A DNA stretch of 64,000 bases, from contig CACADE010000002.1 of assembly GCA_902531175.1 (NCBI GenBank), positions 1 to 64,000 on the forward strand, in the 5' to 3' direction. The first letter of the stretch is position 1. Each line of letters starts with the position of its first letter. The DNA is from an uncultured Pelagibacteraceae bacterium. Lineage in GTDB: Bacteria; Pseudomonadota; Alphaproteobacteria; Pelagibacterales; Pelagibacteraceae. Below the pieces are notes generated by a model. That model was not told where the DNA came from. It saw only the letters and a list, made by a program, of their open reading frames with translations, and searched no databases. Below are positions 17,508 to 27,432 of this stretch, in pieces. Both the position numbers and the translations under genes were made by a program.

Positions 17508-18250
17508 CCCCCATCAATTACAATTGATGTCCCAGTTATCATACTTGCTGCATCTGAAGCTAAAAAACATACTGCTGTAGCTACATCAGACTCTGTTGCA
17601 ACTTTTCCCATGGGTATATTACTTAAAGCTAGTTGTTTAAATTTTTTATTTTTAAAAAATTTTTTAACCATTGGAGTTTCAACAAATGTAGGTGCAACAG
17701 TGTTTACTCTAATATTTTTTGTTGCAAGTTCAACACCCATTCCTTTAGTTAATCCCTCAATTCCAAATTTTGTCATGTTATAAACATTTCTACCTGACAT
17801 GCCGACATGCCCTAATTGAGAAGACATATTAATTATAGACCCACCTTTTTTTTTATTTTTTAACATTTTTAAGACTACTAATTGTGCAACATTGAACGCT
17901 GCTTTCATATTTAAATCTACAAGATAGTTCATACTTGTTTGTTTTATTTTTTCAAAAGGCTCAGGAATATTTGTACCAGCATTATTTACAAGTATATCGA
18001 TCTTCTTAATTTTTTTTAATTTAGAAGAAAGATCCTCATAATTCATAATATCGCAAGTTATTTTTGTTAATTTTCCTTTGACTTTTTTTATATCTTTTTG
18101 AAGCTTATCAAGATCAGAACTGGTTCTACTTACTCCTATTATTGTTGCACCAGCTTCTGCAAGTGCAATAGAACATGCTCTTCCAATACCTTTTCCTGCA
18201 CCAGTAACTAAAGCAACTTTATTCTTTAAATTAATTTTTTTTAAGTACAT
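17492..18250 (-). CDS. Short-chain dehydrogenase/reductase (SDR)
   Basis: ALVTGAGKGIGRACSIALAEAGA; NNAGTN; YNMTKFGIEGLTKGM; TGTSIVIDGGWTAK. Confidence 0.93.
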   Translation of the reverse strand: MYLKKINLKNKVALVTGAGKGIGRACSIALAEAGATIIGVSRTSSDLDKLQKDIKKVKGKLTKITCDIMNYEDLSSKLKKIKKIDILVNNAGTNIPEPFEKIKQTSMNYLVDLNMKAAFNVAQLVVLKMLKNKKKGGSIINMSSQLGHVGMSGRNVYNMTKFGIEGLTKGMGVELATKNIRVNTVAPTFVETPMVKKFFKNKKFKQLALSNIPMGKVATESDVATAVCFLASDAASMITGTSIVIDGGWTAK

Positions 18251-18829
18251 TTATAAAAATAGTTTAACGTCCATATATATTAGTTCTATTGCAACAAATA
18301 ATATTGCTAATAAACCAACCCATCCTATCCATTTATACTTCTTAATCCAGCCAGATATCAATGTTGCTGCAGTAGCCATTAAAACTATTGATAAAACTAG
18401 ACCAAATATTAATAACATGTAGTGATCTCTAGCTGCACCTGCTACTCCTAATACATTATCTAAACTCATAGTTACATCTGCTAGAATTACAGTTGTTATA
18501 GCTTTCATGAATGACGAACTATCAACTTTTTTTACATTTTCTTCAGCGTTACTATTCATTTTAATTACATCCACATAAAGTCTGTAACATATATAAAGTA
18601 GTAATATTCCACCTATAAGTCTAAGTCCTGTGATTTGTAATAGATAAGCAGTTATTAGTGTAAATATAATTCTTAAAACTACTGCTGCTCCAATTCCCCA
18701 AAAAATAATTTTTTTTCTTTGCTCTGTTGGAAATTGAGAAGCAACCATTCCAATAATAATTGCATTATCTCCTGCTAAAACTAAATCGATAAAAACTATT
18801 TGAAAAAAAATTACTATTTGTTCGGTCAT
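18251..18829 (-). CDS. TerC-family integral membrane protein (YjbE-like)
   Basis: DLVLAGDNAIIIGMVASQFP and ILADVTMSLDNVLGVAGAARDH, the paired DN motifs of TerC. Confidence 0.9.
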   Translation of the reverse strand: MTEQIVIFFQIVFIDLVLAGDNAIIIGMVASQFPTEQRKKIIFWGIGAAVVLRIIFTLITAYLLQITGLRLIGGILLLYICYRLYVDVIKMNSNAEENVKKVDSSSFMKAITTVILADVTMSLDNVLGVAGAARDHYMLLIFGLVLSIVLMATAATLISGWIKKYKWIGWVGLLAILFVAIELIYMDVKLFL

Positions 18830-20430
18830 CTTCTACTATCCTCAATTATCATATCAGCTGCTTTTTCCGCAATCATTATTGTCGGAGCATTTGTATTTCC
18901 TGATGTGATATGAGGCATAACAGAGGCATCTACAACCCTTAAATTTTCTAGTCCGTGAGCGACTAATCTATCATTAACAACAGCATTTTCATCTTTGCCC
19001 ATTCTACATGTGCTCACTGGATGGAATATGGTATTCGCAAATTTTCCAGCTTCTGTTGCTAATTCTTCATTATCTGTAATATTGATTCCCGGTCTAAGCT
19101 CTTCAGGTTGATAATTTTTATAAGCTTTAGACTCCATAACAATTTTTCTTACAATCTTTAATGCTTTTCCAGCAATTTCACGATCTTCATCTGTTGATAA
19201 ATAATTCATTTTTATTTTTGGTGAAACTCTGGTGTCTGGAGATTTTAATTCTATAGATCCTCTGCTTGTTGGTCTTACATTTGTAATTGTTGGTGTGAAT
19301 GCTGGAAATTTATGTAAAGCTGATTTTCCTAAAAGATCAGTACTTGCTGGTGAAATATGAAATTGAAGATTTGGCGTTTCTAAATATTCATCACTCTTAA
19401 CAAAACCACAAACATAACTAGCACCAACTGTTAAAGGTCCTTTTCTAAATAGAAAGAATTTTAAACCAGATAACATTTTTTTTGTAAAACTGTAGTAAAT
19501 ATCATTTAAAGTTTCTAAATTTTTAATTTTATAAACAGGTCTTAGCATTAAATGATCAGTTAGATTTCTTCCAACTCCTTGATGATCTTTCAAAACATTA
19601 ATATTGTTTTCTTTTAGAAGTTCTCCTGGACCAATTCCTGATGCTTGTAATATATGAGGTGAACCGATTGTACCTGCGCTTAATATAATTTCTTTATTAG
19701 TCTCAACAGAAAATTCTTTTCCATCTATCCAATAATTTACTTTTTTTGCTTTATTATTCTCAAATTCTATATTTTTAATGTGAGCCTTAGTAATAATTTT
19801 TAAATTTTTTCTACTCTTTACTGGATTTAGATAACCCACAGCTGTACTACATCTAAAGCCATTTTTAATTGTGAATGGAAAATATCCCATTCCCTCATTA
19901 TCACCGTTGTTAAAATCATCAGTTCTTTTATAACCATGTTCTTCAGCAGCTTCTAAAAATAGATCGAGAACTTTAAATGTTGCTCTAATTTTCTCAACTG
20001 CAATCGGTCCTCCAGAACCATGAAATTCATTTTCTCCAAATTGAAAATCTTCAGACTTTTTAAAATAAGGAAGAACATCATCCCAAGACCAACCAACATT
20101 ACCCAATTGTCTCCAATAATTATAATCATTAGATTGACCTCTAATATAAAGCATTCCATTAATAGAGGAGCTTCCACCTAATGTTTTACCTCTTGGATAA
20201 ACCATTTGTCTGTTATCGCAGTTTGGTTCTTTTTCTGTATTAAAGCACCAGTCAGTATCTGGATTGTGCATGGTTTTAAAATAACCACCAGGAATATGTA
20301 TCCAAGGATTAGTGTCTTTACCACCAGCTTCAAGTAAAAGAACTTTAGTATCAGGATTTGCTGTTAATCTATTAGCTAACACACATCCAGCTGAACCTGC
20401 ACCAATAATTATGTAATCAAATTTATCCAT
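18826..20430 (-). CDS. GMC-family FAD oxidoreductase (choline dehydrogenase-like)
   Basis: YIIIGAGSAGCVLANRLT; GKTLGGSSSINGMLYIRG; GTIGSPHILQASGIGP; HPVSTCRMG; ASVMPHITSGNTNAPTIMIAEKAAD. Confidence 0.93.
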   Translation of the reverse strand: MDKFDYIIIGAGSAGCVLANRLTANPDTKVLLLEAGGKDTNPWIHIPGGYFKTMHNPDTDWCFNTEKEPNCDNRQMVYPRGKTLGGSSSINGMLYIRGQSNDYNYWRQLGNVGWSWDDVLPYFKKSEDFQFGENEFHGSGGPIAVEKIRATFKVLDLFLEAAEEHGYKRTDDFNNGDNEGMGYFPFTIKNGFRCSTAVGYLNPVKSRKNLKIITKAHIKNIEFENNKAKKVNYWIDGKEFSVETNKEIILSAGTIGSPHILQASGIGPGELLKENNINVLKDHQGVGRNLTDHLMLRPVYKIKNLETLNDIYYSFTKKMLSGLKFFLFRKGPLTVGASYVCGFVKSDEYLETPNLQFHISPASTDLLGKSALHKFPAFTPTITNVRPTSRGSIELKSPDTRVSPKIKMNYLSTDEDREIAGKALKIVRKIVMESKAYKNYQPEELRPGINITDNEELATEAGKFANTIFHPVSTCRMGKDENAVVNDRLVAHGLENLRVVDASVMPHITSGNTNAPTIMIAEKAADMIIEDSRR

Positions 20431-20565
20431 ATTTTTTATAAATAATCTTTAATGAATATTTAATGATTTTAAACATTTTTCTCATAAAAACGTCGAAATG
20501 ACACTTGTATGTGGCTTTGATTTTTGAGAGGATCTTCACATTATAAATAAAAAGAGAGGGATATA

Positions 20566-21663
20566 ATGAAAAAAATCGTTTCAGCGTTGTTTGCTGCGTT
20601 CTTAGTATTTGGATTTATTTCAAATGCGAATGCTGCAAAAACGTTAAAGTGTCAGACGGTTATTAGCGCTAAAGGTGATGAAGCGGTAATGTTAAAAGAC
20701 TTTACTGACAACGTAACAAAACTAACAGGTGGATCTCTAAAATTTGAAATTATGCCAGCAGGAACAGTAGTTGGAGTTAAAGAAACTCTTGATGCTGTTG
20801 ATAAAGGTTTGATTGATTGCGGATTTGCTTGGACTCACTATTGGTCTGGAGAACATCCAGCAGCTATGTTATTTGGTTCGCCAGTAGCAGGTGGTGGTGT
20901 AGGAATTGATAACATCGCATTCTTATCATGGTTTTTATATGGTGGTGGAGAACAACTATATGACAGACTTTGGGGAGAAATGAAAAGAGACATTAAAGGT
21001 TTCATGCTTCAACCAGTTGGTCCGGAGGCTTTAGGATGGTTCCCAAGAAAAATCAAAGATATGGATGACTTCAGAACATTTAAGTTCAGAACTCCTCCAG
21101 GAATTCCAGGTCAAACTTATAAAGATATTGGAATAGCTTCAGTTGCAATGGGTGGTGGAGATATTCTTCCAGCATTGGAAGCAGGAACTATTGATGCTGC
21201 TGAGTGGTGTTGTCCTCAACCAGATAAAGTGTTTGGTATACATAAAGTATTAAAACACTACTATCTACAAGGTTTGCACCAAGTAGTCGTAAATGCTGAC
21301 TTTTACTTAAACAAAAGCACTTACGATAAGTTCACTGACCATGAGAAATTTTCAATGAAGATGGCTGCTGATGCATCGTTGATGAGAGCTTTAGCTTACA
21401 GAATCAACACTAATGGATTAGCACTTAAAGATCTAACTGAAAATCATGGTGTGATACTTGAAGATACACCAGCTGATTATTTCCCAGCTTATATGGCTGC
21501 AGCGAAAGCAACTTTAGAGAAAAATGCAAAAGAAAACGCATTCTTTAAAGAAGTTTATGATTCAATGATAAGCTTTGCTAATACTGCTGTACCATTCTGG
21601 TCTGGTGCACAAACTTCGAATGCTAAGCTAGGAATGGCTTATGCTAATTCGTTGAAGAAATAA
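20566..21663 (+). CDS. TRAP transporter substrate-binding protein, TakP-like (2-oxo/organic acid type)
   Basis: Signal peptide; LKFEIMPAGTVVG..., GMGGGDILPALEAGTIDAAEWCCPQPDKVFGIHKV-type region; SD-like gagaggg upstream. Confidence 0.88.
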   Translation: MKKIVSALFAAFLVFGFISNANAAKTLKCQTVISAKGDEAVMLKDFTDNVTKLTGGSLKFEIMPAGTVVGVKETLDAVDKGLIDCGFAWTHYWSGEHPAAMLFGSPVAGGGVGIDNIAFLSWFLYGGGEQLYDRLWGEMKRDIKGFMLQPVGPEALGWFPRKIKDMDDFRTFKFRTPPGIPGQTYKDIGIASVAMGGGDILPALEAGTIDAAEWCCPQPDKVFGIHKVLKHYYLQGLHQVVVNADFYLNKSTYDKFTDHEKFSMKMAADASLMRALAYRINTNGLALKDLTENHGVILEDTPADYFPAYMAAAKATLEKNAKENAFFKEVYDSMISFANTAVPFWSGAQTSNAKLGMAYANSLKK

Positions 21664-21674
21664 ATAAAGTTATT

Positions 21675-21706
21675 AAGCGGGCTTTTATAAGCCCGCTTTC
21701 TTTTTC
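21675..21706 (+). terminator. Rho-independent terminator-like hairpin between SBP gene and permease genes
   Basis: AAGCGGGCTT-ttat-AAGCCCGCTT (10 bp) followed by tttcttttt; downstream dctQ-type gene starts at 21717. Confidence 0.8.
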
Positions 21707-21716
21707 TAAAATTTAT

Positions 21717-22322
21717 ATGTCGGATAATCCAAAGTTAGATATTTCAGATGAAATGATAGCCGAAAGGCGATCAGGATCTGGAAAGATGCCTGATGATATG
21801 CCAACTTGGATGGCTAAAACTATAGTTAATATAGACAGATTTAGTAAATTAATAGGAAACATAGTTTGTTGGATTACAATCCCACTAATGCTTGGGATGG
21901 TTTATGAGGTTTTAGCAAGAAAATTATTTTTAGCTCCTACAATCTGGGCTTATGATATGAGCAGATTTTTTTATGGAGCGTTATTTATGTTAGGAGCAGG
22001 ATATGCTCTTTCAAAAGGTGTTCATATTAGAGCAGACTTTTTATATAGAAATTTTAAAGTTAAGACTCAAGGCAGAATAGATTTTTGGCTTTACTTATTG
22101 TTTTATTTTCCAGGATTAATAGTCTTTTTGTATATGACAACAGGTTTTGTCCAAGAAAGTATAATGAGAAATGAAAGAGGGATGGATACAACATGGATGC
22201 CATATATGTGGCCAATAAAATCTTGTCTGTGGATTGGTATTGTCTTCCTTCTAATCCAAGGTATTTCAGAACTTTTTAAAAGTTATTACGCAGCCGTCAA
22301 AGGTAAATGGCCAGGTAGTTAA
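21717..22322 (+). CDS. TRAP transporter small permease (DctQ family)
   Basis: Four-TM region with LARKLFLAPTIWAYDMSRFFYGALFMLGAGYALSKGVHIRADFLY; between SBP and DctM. Confidence 0.88.
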   Translation: MSDNPKLDISDEMIAERRSGSGKMPDDMPTWMAKTIVNIDRFSKLIGNIVCWITIPLMLGMVYEVLARKLFLAPTIWAYDMSRFFYGALFMLGAGYALSKGVHIRADFLYRNFKVKTQGRIDFWLYLLFYFPGLIVFLYMTTGFVQESIMRNERGMDTTWMPYMWPIKSCLWIGIVFLLIQGISELFKSYYAAVKGKWPGS

Positions 22323-23659
22323 TGCTTTCAAATTTAATAGACCCAGCAATTTTAGGTTTCATACTTATTGGTGTGATGTTGTTTGCAATATTTATAGGAT
22401 TTCCAATTTCATTTACTCTTATTTTTTTAGGTTTCGTTTTTGGATACTTAGGTTTTGGAAAATTAGTTTTCTATTTAATGACACTTCAATTTTCGATGGT
22501 AATGACCGAACAAACTCTCGCCGCCGTCCCCTTATTTGTATTTATGGGAATAATGATGGAACAAGCAGGTTTAATGGAAAGATTATTCTCAGCTTTCCAA
22601 ATGATGCTAGCAAGAGTTAGGGGCTCTTTATATTATGCTGTTTTATTTGTTTCGGTAATATTCGCAGCTGCAACTGGAATAGTTGGTGCATCAGTTACAA
22701 TTCTTGGAATTATGGCAGCAAAATCAATGAATAGATCAAATTATGATGTAAAATTAGCTGCAGGCACGATTACTGCTGGAGGAACCTTGGGTATTTTAAT
22801 TCCTCCAAGTATTATGCTTGTAGTTATGGGTCCAATTATGGAAATTCCAGTAACTGATTTATTTGCTGCAGCAATTGTTCCAGGAATTCTATTGGCATGT
22901 TTATATGCTGCATACACTACATTTAGATGTATGATGAACCCAAAATTAGGTCCACCCATACCTGAAGAATTAAGAACAACAGATTTAAAAAAATTATGGC
23001 TAGAATTTTTCTTAGGATTAGTGCCACCAGCAGCATTAGTATTTGCTGCATTAGGTAGTATTCTATTTGGATTTGCTACACCAACAGAAGCTGCAGGATG
23101 TGGAGCAGGTGGTGCATTATTGCTTTCATTAGCTTACAAAAAATTAACATTAAAAAAATTACAAGATGCTTTAGTTAAAACTTTAGAAATTTCTGCATTA
23201 ATTATGGTTTTAGTTGCTGCTTCTAATTTCTTTGGAGCAGTGTTTGCAAGATTAGGAACTCCAATGGTTTTAACAGATTTTCTTTTATCTCTTGAGATGA
23301 ACAAATATTTAATTTTAGGAATAATCATGATTATGATTTTTCTTTTAGGATGGCCATTAGAGTGGGTACCTATTGTTATGATAGTTGTTCCTATAATTTT
23401 ACCATTGGTAGAAGCATTAGGATTTAATTTAACTTGGTTTGCAATTCTTGTTGCTGTTAATTTGCAAACCGCCTGGCTCTCACCCCCCGTAGCGTTATCT
23501 GCTTATTTCTTAAAAGGTGTAGTTCCAAGTTGGGATTTAAAAGATATTTATCTTGGAATGATGCAGTTCATGGTATTGCAGATAATTGGATTAATTATAA
23601 TCATAGCGTATCCAAAAATAGTACTGTGGTTGCCAACTCTCTTATATGGACAGCAGTAA
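22322..23659 (+). CDS. TRAP transporter large permease (DctM family)
   Basis: 445 aa polytopic; AAVPLFVFMGIMMEQAGL, GILIPPSIMLVVMGP, FGFATPTEAAGCGAGGALLL. Confidence 0.92.
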   Translation: MLSNLIDPAILGFILIGVMLFAIFIGFPISFTLIFLGFVFGYLGFGKLVFYLMTLQFSMVMTEQTLAAVPLFVFMGIMMEQAGLMERLFSAFQMMLARVRGSLYYAVLFVSVIFAAATGIVGASVTILGIMAAKSMNRSNYDVKLAAGTITAGGTLGILIPPSIMLVVMGPIMEIPVTDLFAAAIVPGILLACLYAAYTTFRCMMNPKLGPPIPEELRTTDLKKLWLEFFLGLVPPAALVFAALGSILFGFATPTEAAGCGAGGALLLSLAYKKLTLKKLQDALVKTLEISALIMVLVAASNFFGAVFARLGTPMVLTDFLLSLEMNKYLILGIIMIMIFLLGWPLEWVPIVMIVVPIILPLVEALGFNLTWFAILVAVNLQTAWLSPPVALSAYFLKGVVPSWDLKDIYLGMMQFMVLQIIGLIIIIAYPKIVLWLPTLLYGQQ

Positions 23660-23681
23660 ATAATTGATTAATATCATTTAA

Positions 23682-25136
23682 GTGAATCAAAGCGAAAAAT
23701 TTCAATTAAGGAATTGGGAATTAGTTTCAATAAATCCTAATAATAGAGACTGGAGTTGGAAGAATTATTTTAACTTTTGGGCAATAAATATTCAAACAAT
23801 AGTTGGGTTCTCTTTAATATCAGCTTTATATTTATTCTATGATCTTAATTTTTTTGTTGTCTTAACAGGATCATTACTAGCAGGATTATTAGTATTCTTT
23901 TTTGCTAACATCATTGGAAAAATTTCTCAAAGTAGCGGATTAAGTTTTCCAACAATTCTTAGACTTTCAATGGGTTTTACTGGTGCCAGATATGTAGGGA
24001 TGATCAGAGGATTAGTTGGCTTATTCATGTTTGGTGTACAAACATTTTTTATATCAAAATCACTAGGTTACATTGCTAGGATCATAATATTTAAAATTGA
24101 CAATCAACTGTTACAGAATGAAATATTTTTATTATTCTTTTTTGGCTTAAATTTAATCGATTGGGTTTGTTTATTCTTAACTTTAATTTTTCAATACATC
24201 CTTTTTACAAAAGGACAGAATTTTCTAAAATCATTTATTAATTTTTCAGGTCTTTCAATATATTTGGGGTTATCTGTATTATTAATTGTTATTTTATCTG
24301 AGTATTACAATGAACTCCTAAATGGAATAAAACTTAGTTTAGTTTTTAGCAATTTTGCAATTCAGTCAAATATCGCTCCAATAATATCAATTACAGGAAC
24401 TTTATTTGCTTATTTTGCTATAGTTCTCCTCACATTTGGTGATTTTTCTAGATACTCAATGAATTATAAAGAGATGACCAAAGGAAACTTAAGTATAATA
24501 TTAAATTTAATATTCTTTTCTTTTTTCTCTGTTTTGATCACTTTAGGTTCAGATATTATTCTCACCAGTAAAGGATTAAACGCTTCAAGTCTACTTACAA
24601 ATCCAAATGACATAGTCGGTAAATTTAATAATAATTTTTTAACTTTCTTTTGTTTGATATTTATTATTATCTCTTCGTTATCAACTAATTTGATAGCAAA
24701 TTATATTCCTTCGCAAAATACATTGATAAATTTTTTCCCGAACTCTTTAACGTTAAAAAAAACAGGAATTGTAATATCAATTATTGGATTAATTATTTCA
24801 ACATTTTGGCTTTCAATTTTCAGTAAAGCTAATGTTTTGATATTTGTTGAAGCCGTAGCGACGACTTTTGGGCCAATTTTTGGTGTATTAGTTGCAGATT
24901 ATTACTTGTTTAAAAAACAACAAATTAATCATAAAGAGCTTTTTTATCCTAAAGAACATACAGAATATATTTACAGTAACGGTTGGAACCTCAAAGCATT
25001 GTATGCTCTTTTAATTGGATCAATATTTTCTTTATCATCTCTGCTAAATGAAAATTTAATACAATATCAATCTTTTGGATGGATTATTGGAGCATTCGCA
25101 TCTTATTTAGTATATTATTTATTGAATAATAAATAG
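23682..25136 (+). CDS. NCS1-family nucleobase/related permease (GTG start)
   Basis: NPNNRDWSWKNYFNFWAINIQTIVGFSL; about 12 TM; GDFSRYSMNYKEM; FGPIFGVLVADYYLFKKQQ typical of NCS1. Confidence 0.85.
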   Translation: MNQSEKFQLRNWELVSINPNNRDWSWKNYFNFWAINIQTIVGFSLISALYLFYDLNFFVVLTGSLLAGLLVFFFANIIGKISQSSGLSFPTILRLSMGFTGARYVGMIRGLVGLFMFGVQTFFISKSLGYIARIIIFKIDNQLLQNEIFLLFFFGLNLIDWVCLFLTLIFQYILFTKGQNFLKSFINFSGLSIYLGLSVLLIVILSEYYNELLNGIKLSLVFSNFAIQSNIAPIISITGTLFAYFAIVLLTFGDFSRYSMNYKEMTKGNLSIILNLIFFSFFSVLITLGSDIILTSKGLNASSLLTNPNDIVGKFNNNFLTFFCLIFIIISSLSTNLIANYIPSQNTLINFFPNSLTLKKTGIVISIIGLIISTFWLSIFSKANVLIFVEAVATTFGPIFGVLVADYYLFKKQQINHKELFYPKEHTEYIYSNGWNLKALYALLIGSIFSLSSLLNENLIQYQSFGWIIGAFASYLVYYLLNNK

Positions 25137-25138
25137 TA

Positions 25139-26143
25139 ATGAAAGCGCTTGTCTACACTGGTGTTGAGGAGATGGAATTTAGGGAGGAAAAAGAACCTTC
25201 TGAAAAACCTGGAGAAAGTATTCTTAAAGTTCATGCATCAGGTATCTGTGGCTCAGATATGCATGCCTACCACGGAAAAGATGAGAGAAGAATACCACCG
25301 TTAATTTTAGGTCATGAAGTTAGTGGTCAAATAATTAACGGAAAGCTTAAAGATCAAATTTCAGTTCTTAATCCATTATTAACTTGTAGAAATTGTGAAT
25401 ACTGCAAGAGTGGAAGAGAACATTTATGTCCAGATAGAGTTCTTTTAGGAATGAATAGACCTTATGAAAGACAAGGTGCGTTTGCTGAACTCATTACAGT
25501 TCCAGATCATAATATTTTCAAAGTTCCTGAAAAGCTTGATGTAAAAGAAGCTGCGGTTGCAGAACCAACAGCAGTTTCATATCATGCAGTATTATTAGCA
25601 GTAGAAGCATCAAAAAAACCATTAAATGAATGTAGAACGCTTGTTCAGGGTGGTGGAGCAATTGGACTTTTGTGTGCATTAATTTTATCCAAGATCCAAG
25701 GAAATACTAATCTAACAATTTCTGATCCTAATCAAAAAAGATTAAATGAATGCTCTAAATATGTAGATGCAAAAACAGTGTCACCAGATCATAAGGATAT
25801 TAAAGAGAGCAGCTTTGATTTAGTTTTTGATACTGTTGGACTTGAAGTTTCACGACAACAGGCAATCAGTGTAGTAAAACCAGGTGGAATAATAGTTCAT
25901 ATTGGACTAACTCAGCCTGCAGGATCTTTTAATTTTAGAAAAGCAACTCTTCAAGAAGTCACTTTTATTGGGACTTATTGTTATACAAATAAAGAGTTTG
26001 GAGAAACTATTGATATTTTAACCAATAACAAACTAGGCAAGATAGAGTGGATTGAGTACAGAAATCTTAAAGATGGGTGGGGAGCTTTTAAAGAAATTCA
26101 TGATGGAACCTGTTCGGCTCCAAAGATTGTGCTTCTGCCTTAA
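25139..26143 (+). CDS. Zinc-binding alcohol/polyol dehydrogenase (MDR family)
   Basis: GICGSDMHAYHGKDERRIPPLILGHEVSG; structural Zn Cys set CRNCEYCKSGREHLC; VQGGGAIGLL. Confidence 0.9.
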   Translation: MKALVYTGVEEMEFREEKEPSEKPGESILKVHASGICGSDMHAYHGKDERRIPPLILGHEVSGQIINGKLKDQISVLNPLLTCRNCEYCKSGREHLCPDRVLLGMNRPYERQGAFAELITVPDHNIFKVPEKLDVKEAAVAEPTAVSYHAVLLAVEASKKPLNECRTLVQGGGAIGLLCALILSKIQGNTNLTISDPNQKRLNECSKYVDAKTVSPDHKDIKESSFDLVFDTVGLEVSRQQAISVVKPGGIIVHIGLTQPAGSFNFRKATLQEVTFIGTYCYTNKEFGETIDILTNNKLGKIEWIEYRNLKDGWGAFKEIHDGTCSAPKIVLLP

Positions 26144-26271
26144 ATTCTTGGTTTTTTAATAGGTATTAATACCTTTTTTTCTCCAAATTTTTCAGAATTT
26201 TTTGAAATTACAGGTGCAGTTATAATTATAGACCAATAAATCATCAAACCAAAAAGAACTGTTAATTTCAT
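26140..26271 (-). CDS. Small membrane protein, 43 aa (below ORF-track cutoff)
   Basis: Minus-strand ATG..TAA: MKLTVLFGLMIYWSIIITAPVISKNSEKFGEKKVLIPIKKPRI; one TM and a basic tail; convergent 4-nt overlap with the ADH gene. Confidence 0.4.
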   Translation of the reverse strand: MKLTVLFGLMIYWSIIITAPVISKNSEKFGEKKVLIPIKKPRI

Positions 26272-26366
26272 ATCTTCTAAGTAGAGAACAATAATGATTT
26301 ATGCATGTTTAAATAATGTCAAAATTTTGAATTTGAAAATTATTTTATCTTTTATATAGAGAGGAT

Positions 26367-27020
26367 ATGTTTAGATTTTTATTTAAATTAATTTTAGTTA
26401 CAGCGTTGTTTCAAACAACTTTGTATGCGGATGATATAAAAGTATTTGAGTTTACAGACAAAGAACTATCAGAATTAACTGTCAGAAAAGTAAGAGGGGC
26501 AGATAATAAAACTACATATTCAGTTGGATCTAATGAGAATGGTAATTACCTTAAAGCTATTGCTGATAATGCTGCTTCTGGCTTAGGTAAGGAGATTAAA
26601 ATTGATCTAAATAAAACACCTTTCATAAATATAACTTGGAAAATTGAGAAAGATATACCAGGGATAGACGAGACAGCTAAAAAGGGTCACGATTTTGCAG
26701 CAAGAGTATTTGTTATAAAGAAAACTGGAGCTACCGCTTTATCAAATAGAGCAATAAATTATGTTTTTTCAAGCAATCAAGAAGTTGGAAGCAACTTTCC
26801 AAGCCCATATACTAAAAAGTCCATAGATAATGTACTTGCTACTACCAAAACAAATTTAAATGAATGGGTAACTGTCAAAGCAAACGTTAAAGAAGATTTC
26901 AAGAAATTCCATAATTTAGATGTTAATGAGCTAGATGGTATAGCGATAATGTCAGATACAGATAATTCTAAGAAAAAATCAATTACTTATTATCAAAATA
27001 TCTATTTTTCTTCTCAATAA
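26367..27020 (+). CDS. Secreted DUF3047-like protein
   Basis: Signal peptide; INITWKIEKD...DFAARVFVIKKTG...INYVFSSNQEVGSNFPSPYT...DGIAIMSDTDNSKKKSITYYQNIYF pattern. Confidence 0.7.
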   Translation: MFRFLFKLILVTALFQTTLYADDIKVFEFTDKELSELTVRKVRGADNKTTYSVGSNENGNYLKAIADNAASGLGKEIKIDLNKTPFINITWKIEKDIPGIDETAKKGHDFAARVFVIKKTGATALSNRAINYVFSSNQEVGSNFPSPYTKKSIDNVLATTKTNLNEWVTVKANVKEDFKKFHNLDVNELDGIAIMSDTDNSKKKSITYYQNIYFSSQ

Positions 27021-27039
27021 ATTTTATTAATATCAACTG

Positions 27040-27432
27040 ATGAAAGTATTTAAGTATAATTTAAAAGTATACTATGAGGATACTGATTTTGGTGGAATAG
27101 TTTACCACGCAAATTATTTAAAGTACTTTGAAAGAGCAAGATCTGAGCTTATATATTCAATAGGATATTCAAATAAAAAGTTATTAGATAAATTTAATGT
27201 TTTAATTGCGGTAAAAACTTGCAATGTAGACTTTAAAAAACCAGCAAAATTTGAGGATAAAATTACTGTTTTTACAAAAATTAAATCTAATACTTTAACT
27301 ACTATTACAATGTCACAAGTAATTAAAAGAAAATCAGATATTTTATGTGATGCAGAAATTAAATTGGTATCTCTAAATAAGTTGGGAAAACCAGTAAAAC
27401 TTCCAAAAGTATTTATTAACAAACTAAACTAG
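27040..27432 (+). CDS. ybgC: Acyl-CoA thioesterase, YbgC/FadM family
   Basis: YYEDTDFGGIVYHANYLKYFERARSE hot-dog fold signature. Confidence 0.92.
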   Translation: MKVFKYNLKVYYEDTDFGGIVYHANYLKYFERARSELIYSIGYSNKKLLDKFNVLIAVKTCNVDFKKPAKFEDKITVFTKIKSNTLTTITMSQVIKRKSDILCDAEIKLVSLNKLGKPVKLPKVFINKLN

